DNA from: Planctomycetaceae bacterium
GTDB lineage: Bacteria; Planctomycetota; Phycisphaerae; SM23-33
Direction: 5' to 3'
Assembly: GCA_039680605.1 (NCBI GenBank)
Contig: JBDKTA010000068.1
Location: 1-64,000, forward strand
Length of the DNA stretch: 64,000 nt
The position numbers and the translations under genes are program-made. Below the pieces are notes generated by a model, which saw nothing but the letters and a program-made list of their open reading frames with translations, did not search any database and was not told where the DNA came from. Each line of letters starts with the position of its first letter. Within the stretch, counting starts at the first letter, position 1. Positions 34,937 through 44,091 of this stretch are shown here, piece after piece.

Positions 34937-35761
34937 TCAGCGCAGGCGGGTGCGCATGTCCATGAAGGCCTTGGCTCGCGGGTCGCCCTGGGAGGGGGCG
35001 TAGCCGGCGTGGCGGCTGGTGACGGCCGCCTGTGCTTTCTTGACGCGTTCGCTGGTCAGCGGGTGGGTCTGGAACATTTCGGCGAACTTGCTCTCGTCCT
35101 TTTCGCCCAGCGACATCAGGAACTGCAGCGTCTCGACCATGCCCCAGGGGTTGAACCCTGCCCGCTCCATATAGGCGATGCCCAGATCGTCGGCCTGGTA
35201 TTCGTCCTTGCGGCTGTACTTGAGCACGGCCATGTTACCGACGACGGAGGTGGCGGCCTTGGCGATGTCGGCTTTGTCGCCGGCGAGTTGTCCGGCCAGT
35301 TCCACCAGGAGTCCGGCGCCCATCTGCCGCTGCATGCCCTGGATGTTGTGCCGCGCGCAGATGTGCCCGATCTCGTGCCCGAGCACGGCCACGAGCTGCC
35401 GCTCGTTGGTCAAGCTGCCGAAGAGGCCGGCCGTCACGAAGACCTTGCCGCCCGGAAGCGCAAAGGCATTGGGCGTCTTGGTGGCGACGAGCTGGAACTC
35501 CCAGGGCAGCTCCGGCCGATCGCTGACGGCCGCCACTTTCTTGCCCAGCGTCTGCACGTAGTTCTGAAGGGCTGCGTCAGGCACCTTGCCGCCGAACTCC
35601 TTCTCGAACTGCGGCGCCGACTCGATGCCCATCGCCACTTCCTGCTGCTCGGAGATGAGGCTCAGCTCGGGCTTGCCCGTGACGGGGTTGACACTGCAGC
35701 CCGCCGCTGCCGACAGCACCATCGCCACGACCGCAACATTCAGAACGAGACTCGTCCGCAT
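34937..35761 (-). CDS. M48-family metallopeptidase lipoprotein
   Basis: A 274-residue zinc peptidase exported as a lipoprotein (lipobox AAAGC with Cys22). HEIGH occupies residues 129-133 in VLGHEIGHICARH, and the downstream Glu in KDEYQADDLG is the likely third ligand. This matches BepA/LoiP-type peptidases that process outer-membrane proteins. ATG at 35761 begins MRTSLVLNV; a longer frame upstream runs through repeat and tRNA-like sequence and was rejected. Neighbouring genes give no functional clue. Confidence 0.88.
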   Translation of the reverse strand: MRTSLVLNVAVVAMVLSAAAGCSVNPVTGKPELSLISEQQEVAMGIESAPQFEKEFGGKVPDAALQNYVQTLGKKVAAVSDRPELPWEFQLVATKTPNAFALPGGKVFVTAGLFGSLTNERQLVAVLGHEIGHICARHNIQGMQRQMGAGLLVELAGQLAGDKADIAKAATSVVGNMAVLKYSRKDEYQADDLGIAYMERAGFNPWGMVETLQFLMSLGEKDESKFAEMFQTHPLTSERVKKAQAAVTSRHAGYAPSQGDPRAKAFMDMRTRLR

Positions 35762-35930
35762 GGTGACTCTCCTTGTATTTGACCGGGCCCAGCCTACCGC
35801 GCCCCCCAAGCGGCCGTCAAGCGGGGGCGAGCCGGATTGCAGGTTTGCGACTTTCGAGGAAGAGCCTGTTGCGTGTCTCTTAGATCGCCGCGATCCTGCT
35901 ACGGTACGTCTTCCAGACATGGGCATCCAC

Positions 35931-36033
35931 TGCCGGGGGTGGGAGTCGAACCTGCCTGCCGGCAGGCAGGCCCACACGGGGCGTAAGCCCCTCGAGATTT
36001 TGAACCTGCCCGCCGTGGCGGGCCTGCCCGCGC
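35931..36033 (-). pseudogene. Partial tRNA-Leu copy split by two palindromic insertions
   Basis: Bases 35931-35950 and 35971-36004 repeat the 3' 62 bases of the intact tRNA-Leu at 36297-36358. A 20-base palindrome (35951-35970) interrupts the T-arm, and a second insertion of about 20 bases containing CCCGCC and GGCGGG sits near 36005-36026. It cannot fold as a tRNA. Confidence 0.8.
35951..35970. repeat. 20-base perfect palindrome, copy 1
   Basis: CCTGCCTGCCGGCAGGCAGG sits exactly between GTCGAA and CCCACACGGG, which are contiguous in the intact tRNA-Leu. An identical copy is at 60951-60970. No target duplication is seen. Confidence 0.85.
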
Positions 36034-36034
36034 A

Positions 36035-36292
36035 TCATTCACAGGATGGGTAATTGTTTCGAATCCATTCTCGGCCAGAACCAGTCTTCAGCTCCCGCTC
36101 TCGTTGCCGTGCTTGGATCCGGCTTGGGAAGACCTCGCTGTGGATCACGACAAACGGCCCTCTGCCTCTTGTGGATAAATTGTAGCCTCTATTGTGCTGA
36201 AGAAGCCTGCGCTCAAGATTATCCGTTAGCCCGATATAGAGCTGTCCGTTCTTGATGCTTCTCAAGACATATGTTGTCCAGACCTGCTTCAC
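36035..36292 (-). CDS. Small GIY-YIG nuclease-family protein
   Basis: An 85-residue protein with TTYVLRSIKNGQLYIGLTDN at the N-terminus: the Y-V-L and Y-I-G elements form the GIY-YIG motif, and a conserved Arg (RRLLQHNRG) and Glu (RERELKTGSGREW) follow. This size matches YhbQ/UvrC-like single-domain members. The start is probably GTG at 36292, just after the tRNA end; a longer frame only translates the tRNA and is rejected. There is no ribosome site. The gene lies precisely between the intact tRNA-Leu and its partial copy. Confidence 0.8.
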   Translation of the reverse strand: MKQVWTTYVLRSIKNGQLYIGLTDNLERRLLQHNRGYNLSTRGRGPFVVIHSEVFPSRIQARQRERELKTGSGREWIRNNYPSCE

Positions 36293-36296
36293 CCAC

Positions 36297-36382
36297 TGCC
36301 GGGGGTGGGAGTCGAACCCACACGGGGCGTAAGCCCCTCGGGATTTTGAATCCCGCGCGTCTGCCAGTTCCGCCACCTCGGC
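36297..36382 (-). tRNA. tRNA-Leu (anticodon CAA)
   Basis: An 86-base class II tRNA. The anticodon arm is CGGGA TTCAAAA TCCCG, the long variable arm is GGGGCTTACGCCCC and the T-arm is GTGGGTTCGACTCCCAC. The acceptor stem GCCGAGG/CCCCGGC has one A-C mismatch. The 3' end is GGCA followed by GTG, so CCA is not encoded. Confidence 0.93.
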
Positions 36383-36792
36383 GCTTTGCGTTTCAACCCC
36401 TACAAGTATAGCGTTTTCGCCTTATTTGCAAGGGTTTTCACGTCGGCCCGCATTGTCGCCTATCCGTCCATTGGAGTCTACAGGAATCGGGGAAAATCTG
36501 CCAAGCCACCAGCAGAGAACGCATTTGTCTGATTGGAGTAAATGCGGCCTTCGGCAACAACGCCCATAATATCGCATGGGAGGAGTGTTTTGAATTGACA
36601 TATCTCGAATGCGTGGTAGCATGCTTTGAGTCGTATTCCTGAGCAATTGCCCCGTTGAGTGTCCCAGGAGAAGCCGCCGGCGAATCAGAGGCGGTTGGGA
36701 AGCAGAGACGGAGGCGGGCATATCTGTTTCGGGAAAAGTTCCACTTGTACTGATCCCAGGCCTGTTTTCATGGTCCAATCGAAAGGAGCCGG
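36383..36792 (+). promoter_or_regulatory. Intergenic region with a promoter for the PEP-CTERM gene
   Basis: TTGACA (36595-36600), 16 bases and TAGCAT (36617-36622) form a plausible promoter, leaving a leader of about 160 bases. The rest of this 410-base gap holds no gene or structure that I can support. Confidence 0.5.
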
Positions 36793-37698
36793 ATGATGCG
36801 TATGCGCGGACTTATCGCAGTGGCCGTCATGTTGACGGTAGTAGGCGGCGCTCAGGGCGGAGCCTACCTGATGATCACGGATTTCCACACCACCGGGGTG
36901 CTGGATGAGCAGGGAACACAGGCCAACGCCATTGACCTCGAAGCCGCGGGCAATGTCAAGACGCTGGCCCAGTTCAAGCAGGACGTGGCCACGGCCTTCA
37001 ATAACGGCCTTGGCGGCGTGATTACCTTCGACGACCCGATGGGCTACATGAACGACTCGGGCCCCAAAGTCATCGGCTACGGTACGGCCGGCAGCGGGCG
37101 CGGGTACAACTTTACCGGCGGAGCTGGACTGAACAACAGCAATTACATGGACGAACCGCTCAAGGCCCTGTACGGCGTCAGCCAGGACAAGACTCTGCAG
37201 ATCGGGGTTGCCCGCTGCCTCGAGGCCTGGACGCTGGGCGCCTCCTATGTGGGAGTCTCGGGGCCGAGCGTCCTGAACCCATCGGTCAACGGCGGTGCCA
37301 CTTCCTCTGCCTCTGGGGCCTGCATGACGCCGGAAACGAACTACTGGAGCGGCGACAACAGCAAGGAAACGCTCAGTTTTGGCGCCGGCGTGGTGGAACT
37401 GAGTTTTGTGCTTCTGTCAGCCACGCAAAACGTTAACGTGTGGGTAAAGTACGCCGATGGCAGCCTTGGCGATGTCCGCACGATCACGCAGACCGCGGGC
37501 GAGGATGTGTTTGTTCATTTTGCCGGTACGGCAGGCAACAACATCGTCGAGATGACCTGGGACAGCGACGTGGCGCGTCCGGCCATTGACGACATGGCCT
37601 TCCTGATGACCGGCTGGGACACTGTCCCAGAACCGGCGACCATGAGCCTGATGGCTATGGGTGGGCTGGCGGCTTTGATCCGTCGCCGCAAAGCTTGA
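36793..37698 (+). CDS. PEP-CTERM exported protein
   Basis: A 301-residue secreted protein: signal peptide about 1-21 (VVGGAQG), then a beta-rich extracellular body of a kind I do not recognise, with glycine-, asparagine- and serine-rich stretches. The C-terminus VPEPATMSLMAMGGLAALIR followed by RRKA is a textbook PEP-CTERM sorting signal (Val-Pro-Glu-Pro, hydrophobic helix, basic end), processed by an exosortase. The exosortase gene is not in this window. AAGGAG precedes the ATG. Such proteins are often surface- or matrix-associated. Confidence 0.9.
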   Translation: MMRMRGLIAVAVMLTVVGGAQGGAYLMITDFHTTGVLDEQGTQANAIDLEAAGNVKTLAQFKQDVATAFNNGLGGVITFDDPMGYMNDSGPKVIGYGTAGSGRGYNFTGGAGLNNSNYMDEPLKALYGVSQDKTLQIGVARCLEAWTLGASYVGVSGPSVLNPSVNGGATSSASGACMTPETNYWSGDNSKETLSFGAGVVELSFVLLSATQNVNVWVKYADGSLGDVRTITQTAGEDVFVHFAGTAGNNIVEMTWDSDVARPAIDDMAFLMTGWDTVPEPATMSLMAMGGLAALIRRRKA

Positions 37699-37776
37699 TA
37701 CGGAGAGGTAGGCGTTAATCTCAGCGGGCGGTCTTCGGGCCGCCCGCTGTACGCGCAGGCAAAATCTTTGAGAGCT

Positions 37777-38485
37777 ACAGCGGGGGCATGGGGGGCGGGG
37801 GGCCTTTTTGCCCTTCGACGTGCCACTGGCGCATCTTGCGGGAGTAGTCCCACTCGATCAGGTAATTGTTCAGCTCCTGCGACAGGGCCTTGTTGTCCGT
37901 CGAGAACTCGAAGGGGTAGCGCGTGATTGCAGTCAGCGCCCGCTGGATCGCGCGGCGGGCCAGGGGAGACTGTTCGGTTTTGAGCGCCTCGATCAGGTCC
38001 GGGATCGAGTAGAACGCGTTGAGCGAGCCCAGCGAATTGGCGGCCGAGGCGCGAACCTGCTCGTGCGGGTCCTTGAGCAGCCCCCGCAGTTGCGGGCAGT
38101 ACTTCGGGTCCTCGAGCTGGCGGATCGGGCGGGGGGGCGTGATCTGCCGGATGGCGACGGCCGCCGCCTGGCGGATCTGGTGCTGGGGCGACTTGCCCGC
38201 TTCGACGATCACCTCGTCACGGCGCGGCCAGTCTTTCACTTTGGCCAGCGCCATCACGGCGGCGGCGGAGATTTGCGGCGCGGGGGAGCGTGCGGCCTGG
38301 GCGAGCAGTTCGCCGCTGCGGTTGGTCTGCATGGCCGCCAGCGTGTCAGCGGCGGCAAGGTTGCCGGACATCAGCGCCTCGGCCAGCGAGGCCTCGTTGC
38401 GGCGGTGTGCGTAGCCCACGGCGGCGCCGATCACCACCACCAGGGCCAGGCCCGCCAGCAGGATTTTCAGGCGCCGGGACATCAT
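37777..38485 (-). CDS. Membrane-anchored HEAT-repeat protein
   Basis: A protein of about 235 residues with an N-terminal membrane helix (about 7-26, LKILLAGLALVVVIGAAVGY) and HEAT repeats (PQISAAAVMALAKVKDWPRR, HQIRQAAAVAIRQIT, EQVRASAANSLGSL, LARRAIQRALTAI). The C-terminus is proline-rich. It is downstream of the prepilin-like gene by 10 bases and probably in the same operon. The role is likely a scaffold. Confidence 0.72.
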
Positions 38486-38495
38486 TGCAGCATCC

Positions 38496-39785
38496 TCAGT
38501 TGCCCCACAGATCCGGGCGCGTGTCGGGGTCGATCTCGACGGCCGTTCGCGACATAACGCGTCCGTCGATATAGAGCACGTTGGCCTGGAGAAGGTCGCC
38601 CGTGGCGTGCCGCGCGCCCAGACCGGTGGCCGCGTCGCCGAAGATTTCCAGTGCGGCCTTGGGGTCGTCGGGGTCGTCGTTGTTGGCGACGAGGCTCTTG
38701 TAGTCCAGCGCGCAGATGCCGTCGGGTCGGGTGGAGAACACGGAGAGTTTCATGCGGCTGTTCATACCGTAGCTGAACTCGACAGGCTCGGTGGAGGCGG
38801 GGGGTTCGGCGGCGCCGCCACCGCCGTCGGCGGGCGCAGGAAACTCCGGCCACTTGTGGGCGGTGTACCACGGATAGTTGACGCCGAAGTGGTAATAGCT
38901 GTTGTCGAGCTGTCCACCGGGTGAACTGGCAGGATAGGCCTCCGGGGCCGAGCCGAGGTAGAAGGCGCTCATGGCGTCAGTGTAGTACCACGGGTGCAGT
39001 TGCCAGTCGAACCGCTCGCTGTGGCGGTCGCCGGCGACGGGGTAAAGAAGCCGGTCGTTGTGCCGCCACATGTTGCCGTCGTACGACGTCCAGTACCGCA
39101 GTTCGTGAACGGCTCCGCCACCGGCGCCGGTCCAGGGTCCGCCGTCAGTGTGCAGGCCGCGTAGGCGCCCGGCGATGAAATAGGTCGTCGGCACGAACCG
39201 CGGCGGGCGAGGCTGTTCCACGCCGTCGATGAACCAGTAGAACGTGCTCCAGCTGCCGTAGTGGGGCGGCGTGGAGTGTCCGCGCGGGCTCAGGGTGATC
39301 GTGACGTTCGTTCCGCCGGTAACGGTCTCGAACTTGAACTCGACTCCGGCGAAGCGATTGTAGTCGCCGTGATATCGCCCCGGCGTGGTATTGGGCATGG
39401 CATGCCATCCGTCATCGACGACGTAGAAGGGCATGGGCATCTCGGGCTTGGGCGGCTCGGGCGTGGCGGGTTGGTTGAGGAAGTCGCTCTTCCACAAGGC
39501 CTGGTCGAAGTCGCCGCCCTCGGGACAGCGGAAGATGATCGGCGTGTCGGTGTACTTTGCAAGACGGTCCTGCCATACGCCTACGGGCATGGCGCCGGTG
39601 TAGTCGCCCCGGAACATGTGGTACGCCTGTCCGATGCGCCCGAGGTTATTCAGGCACGTCAGGCGGTTCATCCGCGACGTGAAGCTCTGAACCGACGGCA
39701 GTAGCAGCGTCACCAGAACGGCGATGACTGCGACTACAACGAGCAATTCCGAGAGAGTGAAACCGCAGGCCTTTGACAGCTTCAC
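38496..39785 (-). CDS. Type IV prepilin-like exported protein with large C-terminal domain
   Basis: A 429-residue protein with a prepilin signal: a short leader (MKLSKACG), cleavage before FTLSELLVVVAVIAVLVTLL and Glu at mature position 5. The large body, with a tryptophan- and proline-rich region and an H-X9-DG-type terminal region, resembles planctomycete DUF1559-type pseudopilins. The GTG at 39785 was chosen over an upstream ATG (39839) because AAGGAG lies 6 bases before it and gives a standard short leader. Secretion genes at 56-58 kb could process it (inference). Confidence 0.82.
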   Translation of the reverse strand: MKLSKACGFTLSELLVVVAVIAVLVTLLLPSVQSFTSRMNRLTCLNNLGRIGQAYHMFRGDYTGAMPVGVWQDRLAKYTDTPIIFRCPEGGDFDQALWKSDFLNQPATPEPPKPEMPMPFYVVDDGWHAMPNTTPGRYHGDYNRFAGVEFKFETVTGGTNVTITLSPRGHSTPPHYGSWSTFYWFIDGVEQPRPPRFVPTTYFIAGRLRGLHTDGGPWTGAGGGAVHELRYWTSYDGNMWRHNDRLLYPVAGDRHSERFDWQLHPWYYTDAMSAFYLGSAPEAYPASSPGGQLDNSYYHFGVNYPWYTAHKWPEFPAPADGGGGAAEPPASTEPVEFSYGMNSRMKLSVFSTRPDGICALDYKSLVANNDDPDDPKAALEIFGDAATGLGARHATGDLLQANVLYIDGRVMSRTAVEIDPDTRPDLWGN

Positions 39786-40058
39786 TGCCCGCTCCTTCCA
39801 TCCGGCAAGGCGATCGACCGAGGGCGCTGCCGTGATCATCCATGCACCCTCAAGCTATCACTTATTATAAACCGTCGCCGCCCGCAGTCAGGAGCTTCCT
39901 TTTCTTGTTTTTGGCATATTTTTTCGGAATGGGTGACATGGCGACGCGATGCCTTCCTTGCAGTACCTTCCGCGCATGAGAATTGTCCGAAATCCGAAAT
40001 TGGTTGCGGCACTGCCCCCGCGATGCGGTTGATCATTCACGCTAGCCCGAAAACTGCA

Positions 40059-40157
40059 TGAACCGCAGAGATCGCAGAGTACACAGAGAAGCGAATGGCT
40101 TTCTGTAAGTTTCTTTGCTCAAAACACCTCTGCGGCCTCTGCGATCTCCGCGATGAA
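40059..40157. repeat. Short-unit inverted array (CGCAGAGATCG type)
   Basis: ACCGCAGAGATCGCAGAG at 40061-40078 and the inverted CTCTGCGGCCTCTGCGATCT at 40128-40147 form the arms, with about 50 bases between. It ends about 10 bases from the pckG stop. The remaining gap up to 39786 shows no gene. Confidence 0.85.
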
Positions 40158-40166
40158 ATATCCGCC

Positions 40167-42056
40167 CTAGAGGTTCAAGGGGCTGACATAGTCGCCCTTG
40201 GCGGCCTGGAGTGTTTCGAGCCTCTTGCGTTGGGCAGCGAGTTCCTGGAGGACGGCCGGCGGGATCTCGGGCTCGTTGCGGTAGATGGCCTCGATGCGAT
40301 CGATCTTGGCGAGGTTCTCGGGAATGCGGATTGTGAACTGCTCGACGTAGTCCTGCTGCGTGTAATCTTTGTCGAGCAGTTTCTTGAACAGCGGGGCGAG
40401 GTCCTGGTACAGCGGGAGACGCCCGGTGGGGGCCTCGATGGCCTGCACCTCGTTGTGCGAGCGAAGCTCCATCCACTTGACCCAGACCATCTTGTCCAGC
40501 CGCGTATTGAGATACTCGCCGCCGGCGTTCTTGAGGTAGTAGTTGGTGCCGTAAATTCGCGGCGCGTTGGCGGCGAGCTTGTCGCCGAAGTTCAGGTTGT
40601 TGGCGATATACCGCCCGATCGGGATGGCCACGAACTGCATGATGCTCATCAGATCGAAGGTGCGCACGCCGGTCTTGCCGACGGTGGCGGCCGTCGTTTC
40701 CGACTCGAGCGATGCGCCCATCGTCACGATGCCGTGCGTCCAGTTGAAGCTCTCCTGCACCGGGACGGAGGTGTCGCTGTCGCGTCCGCCGTACATGATG
40801 CCGCCGATGACGACGCCCGCGGGGTCGTTCCACTTGGGGTCGAGATTGGCCAGGTCCGTCAGACGCACGGTGTATCGCGCATTGGGGTGGGCCGCGGGAA
40901 TCTCCACGCCGGTTGGGTCCTTCATGCCCTGGGTCCACGCGCCGGCGAAGTTCTCGCCTTGTGCGGGCAGCTCGCGCCCCATGCCCAGCCAGTAGGGGTT
41001 GGAGTCGTTGACCAGCACGTTGGAGAAGATGACTTCGCCGGGCTTGGTCAACAGATCGTAGATCGCCGGGTCGTCTTTGGGATTGACGTCGCGGATGATG
41101 CCGAAGATGCCGGCCTCGGTGTTCACGCAGCGCGCCTGCCCGTCGATGATCCGCAGGTACGCCAGGTCGTCGCCGAGGATGGTCTCGCCGCCGAGCATGG
41201 CGGTGGAGGTCTTGCCGCAGGCGCTGGGGAAGGCGCCGGTGAAGTACGTCACCCGCCCGCCCGGTCCGTGAACGCCCATGATGAACATGTGCTCGGCCAG
41301 CCAACCTTCGCGGTCGGCCTTCTGAATCGCCAGGCGCAGGGCGAGTTTCTTAAGCCCGACGGTATTGCCGGCGTACTGCGTGTTGACCGAGAGCACCATG
41401 TCCTGCGTGATGTCGATATAGATGCGCTTGTGCTCGACGTCGCTGCTGGTGAGGCGCTCGTCGACGGCCCCGGTGGCGTGCAGGAAGCGGAAGAAATCGC
41501 CGCTGCCGGCGAGCTTCTTGAACTGCTCATAACCGGGGCGGTACAGCAGGTCTTCGCTATGCACGACGTACGCCGAATCCGTGATCTGGGCGCACTGGGT
41601 GCTGAACGCCGAGTTCAGCGGACCGAGGCTGTAGAACCGCACGAACATGGTGCGGCCTTTCATCGAGCCCGTGAAGTACCCGCGGATTTCGGTCAGTCCT
41701 TCGTCGCGGTCGATCGAGCGGAGACGCTTGCCCAGCGTCATGCCCTTGGGCACGAGGTACTTGGTCACTTCAGTGTCGCGGCCCTGGTCGTTGACCATGG
41801 CGCTCTGGAAACCGTCGAAGTGTACGCTGTGACCGGGGGTCTTGAGGGCGGTCTCTTCGCGCTGGGCCAGGGCCTGGCGGCGGACCCACGCCATATCGGC
41901 CGGATCGTCGCAGAGAACCTTGACGGCGTCGGGTTGGCAAAGCGAGACGGCGTCGGCCACGAAGGCGTTGAGCTTGTCGTTGGCAAGCTTCTCAAGGTTG
42001 GCCATGCTGACGGCATCGAGTTTTGATTGCAGGATGTCTTTGTGTTTGGTGTCCAT
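40167..42056 (-). CDS. pckG: Phosphoenolpyruvate carboxykinase (GTP)
   Basis: Catalyses oxaloacetate plus GTP to phosphoenolpyruvate, CO2 and GDP, the entry to gluconeogenesis. The 629-residue length is normal. The GTP-type kinase loop FPSACGKTSTAM contains the conserved active-site Cys280; HGPGGRVTYFTG and metal/substrate regions EGWLAEHMFIMGVH and NWTHGIVTMGASLESETTAA are present. ATG at 42056 begins MDTKHKDILQ; a longer in-frame start at 42242 runs through repeat sequence. It is divergent from nadD. Confidence 0.96.
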   Translation of the reverse strand: MDTKHKDILQSKLDAVSMANLEKLANDKLNAFVADAVSLCQPDAVKVLCDDPADMAWVRRQALAQREETALKTPGHSVHFDGFQSAMVNDQGRDTEVTKYLVPKGMTLGKRLRSIDRDEGLTEIRGYFTGSMKGRTMFVRFYSLGPLNSAFSTQCAQITDSAYVVHSEDLLYRPGYEQFKKLAGSGDFFRFLHATGAVDERLTSSDVEHKRIYIDITQDMVLSVNTQYAGNTVGLKKLALRLAIQKADREGWLAEHMFIMGVHGPGGRVTYFTGAFPSACGKTSTAMLGGETILGDDLAYLRIIDGQARCVNTEAGIFGIIRDVNPKDDPAIYDLLTKPGEVIFSNVLVNDSNPYWLGMGRELPAQGENFAGAWTQGMKDPTGVEIPAAHPNARYTVRLTDLANLDPKWNDPAGVVIGGIMYGGRDSDTSVPVQESFNWTHGIVTMGASLESETTAATVGKTGVRTFDLMSIMQFVAIPIGRYIANNLNFGDKLAANAPRIYGTNYYLKNAGGEYLNTRLDKMVWVKWMELRSHNEVQAIEAPTGRLPLYQDLAPLFKKLLDKDYTQQDYVEQFTIRIPENLAKIDRIEAIYRNEPEIPPAVLQELAAQRKRLETLQAAKGDYVSPLNL

Positions 42057-42191
42057 GGTCTTCCGTTCGTGGTAAGGAGCCTTCCGTGTCGACATTTGCC
42101 CAGGCCCAGCGGCGGCCACGCGTCGCCGTGCGGCGGGCAGGGCTTTATACGCAAGAAAAGCCTGTTCGTCAAGCCATAGGTGGGGGAAAAG

Positions 42192-42352
42192 AAAATGCGA
42201 AACTCGAAATACGAAATTCGAAACAAACAGCAAACAACGCAAGGGGCAAACAACAAGGCGGAAACTTCACGACAGGCGCCTTGCTTCTTTGTTTGCTTTA
42301 TTGTTTCCTGTTGTCAGTTCCTTGTTTCGGATTTCGATATTCGGGTTTTGGA
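42192..42352. repeat. Short-unit inverted array (CGAAATTCGAAAC type)
   Basis: The left arm CGAAATACGAAATTCGAAAC and a following AAACAACG-type stretch are matched inversely by the right arm up to about 42350 (TTCGGATTTCGATATTCGGG), giving about 60 imperfect paired bases with a short centre. It fills most of the 305-base gap between divergent pckG and nadD. Confidence 0.8.
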
Positions 42353-42361
42353 TTTGTCTTT

Positions 42362-42994
42362 ATGCCTGAGCGTCTGGCCTACATGGGCGGCACCTTCGAC
42401 CCGGTGCATAACGGGCACCTTTCGATTGCGCGGGCGGTGGCTCAGCGACTCTCCGTCGACCGCGTGACGTTTGTCCCGGCAGCAGCGCCGCCGCACAAGA
42501 GCGGCGGAACCGTCGCGGGCAAGGAGGACCGCCTGGCCATGCTCGAACTGGCCGTCGGCGATCAGCCGCTGCTGGCGGTCAGTCGGATCGAGCTCGATCG
42601 CCCCGGGCCCAGCTACACCCGCGACACGCTTGTGGAACTGCGCCGCCTGGCGGGGCCCGGGCCCGAACTGGTATGGATCATCGGCGCCGACATGCTGGCC
42701 GACCTTCATCTGTGGCATCGCGCCGATGAGGTCGTGGACCTGGCGACGATCGTTACTGCCGTGCGCAGCCCTTGGGACCGGCGGCTGGAGCAGATCTTTC
42801 AGCGGCTGTCAGGGAGTTTTACGATCGAGCAGGTGGCGAGGCTTCGGCAAGGGGTTCTGAGCACGCCGCTGGCGGATGTCTCGTCGACGCTGGTGCGTGC
42901 TCGGGTGTCGGCGGGGCAATCGGTTGCCGAGCTGGTTCCGCCCGCCGTCAGCGACTATATCGCCGCGCACGGGCTCTACCGCCGGGCGCACTGA
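42362..42994 (+). CDS. nadD: Nicotinate-nucleotide adenylyltransferase
   Basis: Transfers AMP from ATP to nicotinate mononucleotide in NAD synthesis. The nucleotidyltransferase motif GGTFDPVHNGHL (9-20) and the C-terminal SSTLVRARV motif (ISSTxxR form) are both present; AAPPHKSG is the substrate loop. At 210 residues it is the standard length. ATG at 42362 lies at the end of a repeat array, and no strong ribosome site is visible, so translation may rely on a weak site. Confidence 0.92.
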   Translation: MPERLAYMGGTFDPVHNGHLSIARAVAQRLSVDRVTFVPAAAPPHKSGGTVAGKEDRLAMLELAVGDQPLLAVSRIELDRPGPSYTRDTLVELRRLAGPGPELVWIIGADMLADLHLWHRADEVVDLATIVTAVRSPWDRRLEQIFQRLSGSFTIEQVARLRQGVLSTPLADVSSTLVRARVSAGQSVAELVPPAVSDYIAAHGLYRRAH

Positions 42995-43113
42995 GTTACG
43001 AGCGGGGGAAAAATCGCGGCGGAGGCATCGCGCAATAGAATCTCCCCCGCGTGCTTGTCGGGCACGCAGGGGAGATTCGCCAGCACGGGCTGCAACAGGG
43101 ACAACTCGGGGTT

Positions 43114-44091
43114 CTATCGGCTGGTCATGACCAGCACTTCGACGCGGCCTTCACGACGAAGCTTTGCGTCGCCGCAGTCGATCATCTTGATGCGGTCTCT
43201 GGGGACGCCGGCGCTGACAAGTTCATCCCGCACCGCGTTGGCGCGGCAGCGTTCGAGCTTGCGGTCTTTGCAGATCGAGCGTTCGGGCACGTCGATCCCG
43301 ACGACGAGCGACGGGTTGCGTTTGACGTACTCGGCGATCTCGTTGATCATGCCGCGCTGGGTGTCCATGATCTCGCAGCTCTTTCCGCTGAACCAGAACT
43401 CGCGGTACGACGCCCAGCAGCGGATCTCGCCGGCGGGGCCTTCGGAACCGGCCGGACCGGCTTCGCCGGCTTCACCGGCAGGACCAGCGGGTCCAGCAGG
43501 ACCGGCTACGCCGGCAGTGGTCGGGCCTTTGTCGCCTTCAGGACCACTGGGGCCGGAAGGACCGGCGGGGCCTTGAGGTCCGCGAGGACCGGCAGGACCC
43601 ACCAGCGTCGGGCCTTTGGGACCCATGGGGCCCGCTTCGCCCGTGCGACCGGCGGGGCCTTCAGGACCGGCAGGACCGGCGACGCCGGGTTCGCTCTCGC
43701 CGACAGCGCCGGGCGATCCGGTAGCGCCTTGCGGGCCTTGCGGGCCTGCAGGACCTGCAGGACCGGCGGGACCGCGCACGTAGTCGCCGACGGGGCCTCG
43801 GGGACCGGCCGGGCCAGTGGCGCCCTTAGGTCCGCGCGGGCCTTGCGGTCCGGCCTCGCCCGCCAGAGCGCGGCCTGCCGGGCCACGCGGGCCCTTCATT
43901 CCTGGAGGTCCGGGGGGGCCTTCAGGTCCTTGCGGTCCTGCCGGACCGACAAGGTCGAACCGGCATCGTTCCTTCGGCGGGCAGTTCTTAGAGTCCTTGT
44001 CGCCAAAACAGACCCCGCACCCGCCCGCCAACGCCAGGCCCGCGACCATTCCCACAAGAGTCAATGCGCCCACAATTCTGCTTCTTGACAT
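43114..44091 (-). CDS. Collagen-like lipoprotein with OmpA-type C-terminal domain
   Basis: A 325-residue envelope protein. The lipobox ends LALAGGC (about Cys25), so it is likely an outer-membrane lipoprotein. Residues about 48-215 are a Gly-X-Y collagen-like region rich in GPAGPQGP triplets, expected to form a trimeric rod. The C-terminal 105 residues ([53 protein letters not shown]) fit an OmpA/MotB peptidoglycan-associating fold with variant anchor residues. GGAGG lies 9 bases before the ATG. The combination suggests a wall-tethered fibre (inference). Confidence 0.78.
   Translation of the reverse strand: MSRSRIVGALTLVGMVAGLALAGGCGVCFGDKDSKNCPPKERCRFDLVGPAGPQGPEGPPGPPGMKGPRGPAGRALAGEAGPQGPRGPKGATGPAGPRGPVGDYVRGPAGPAGPAGPQGPQGATGSPGAVGESEPGVAGPAGPEGPAGRTGEAGPMGPKGPTLVGPAGPRGPQGPAGPSGPSGPEGDKGPTTAGVAGPAGPAGPAGEAGEAGPAGSEGPAGEIRCWASYREFWFSGKSCEIMDTQRGMINEIAEYVKRNPSLVVGIDVPERSICKDRKLERCRANAVRDELVSAGVPRDRIKMIDCGDAKLRREGRVEVLVMTSR

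Noticed and set aside
35762-35977. Upstream extension of the M48 gene
   Set aside because: The extension reads through palindromic repeat and tRNA-like sequence, and the internal ATG gives a perfect lipoprotein signal.
35931-36033. A second tRNA-Leu gene
   Set aside because: Only the 3' part is present and two palindromes interrupt it.
36293-36376. N-terminal extension of the GIY-YIG frame
   Set aside because: It is a translation of the tRNA-Leu gene, a common annotation artefact.
40059-40157. CRISPR array
   Set aside because: Units are short, degenerate and not separated by unique spacers; arms are inverted. The same holds for the other unit arrays.
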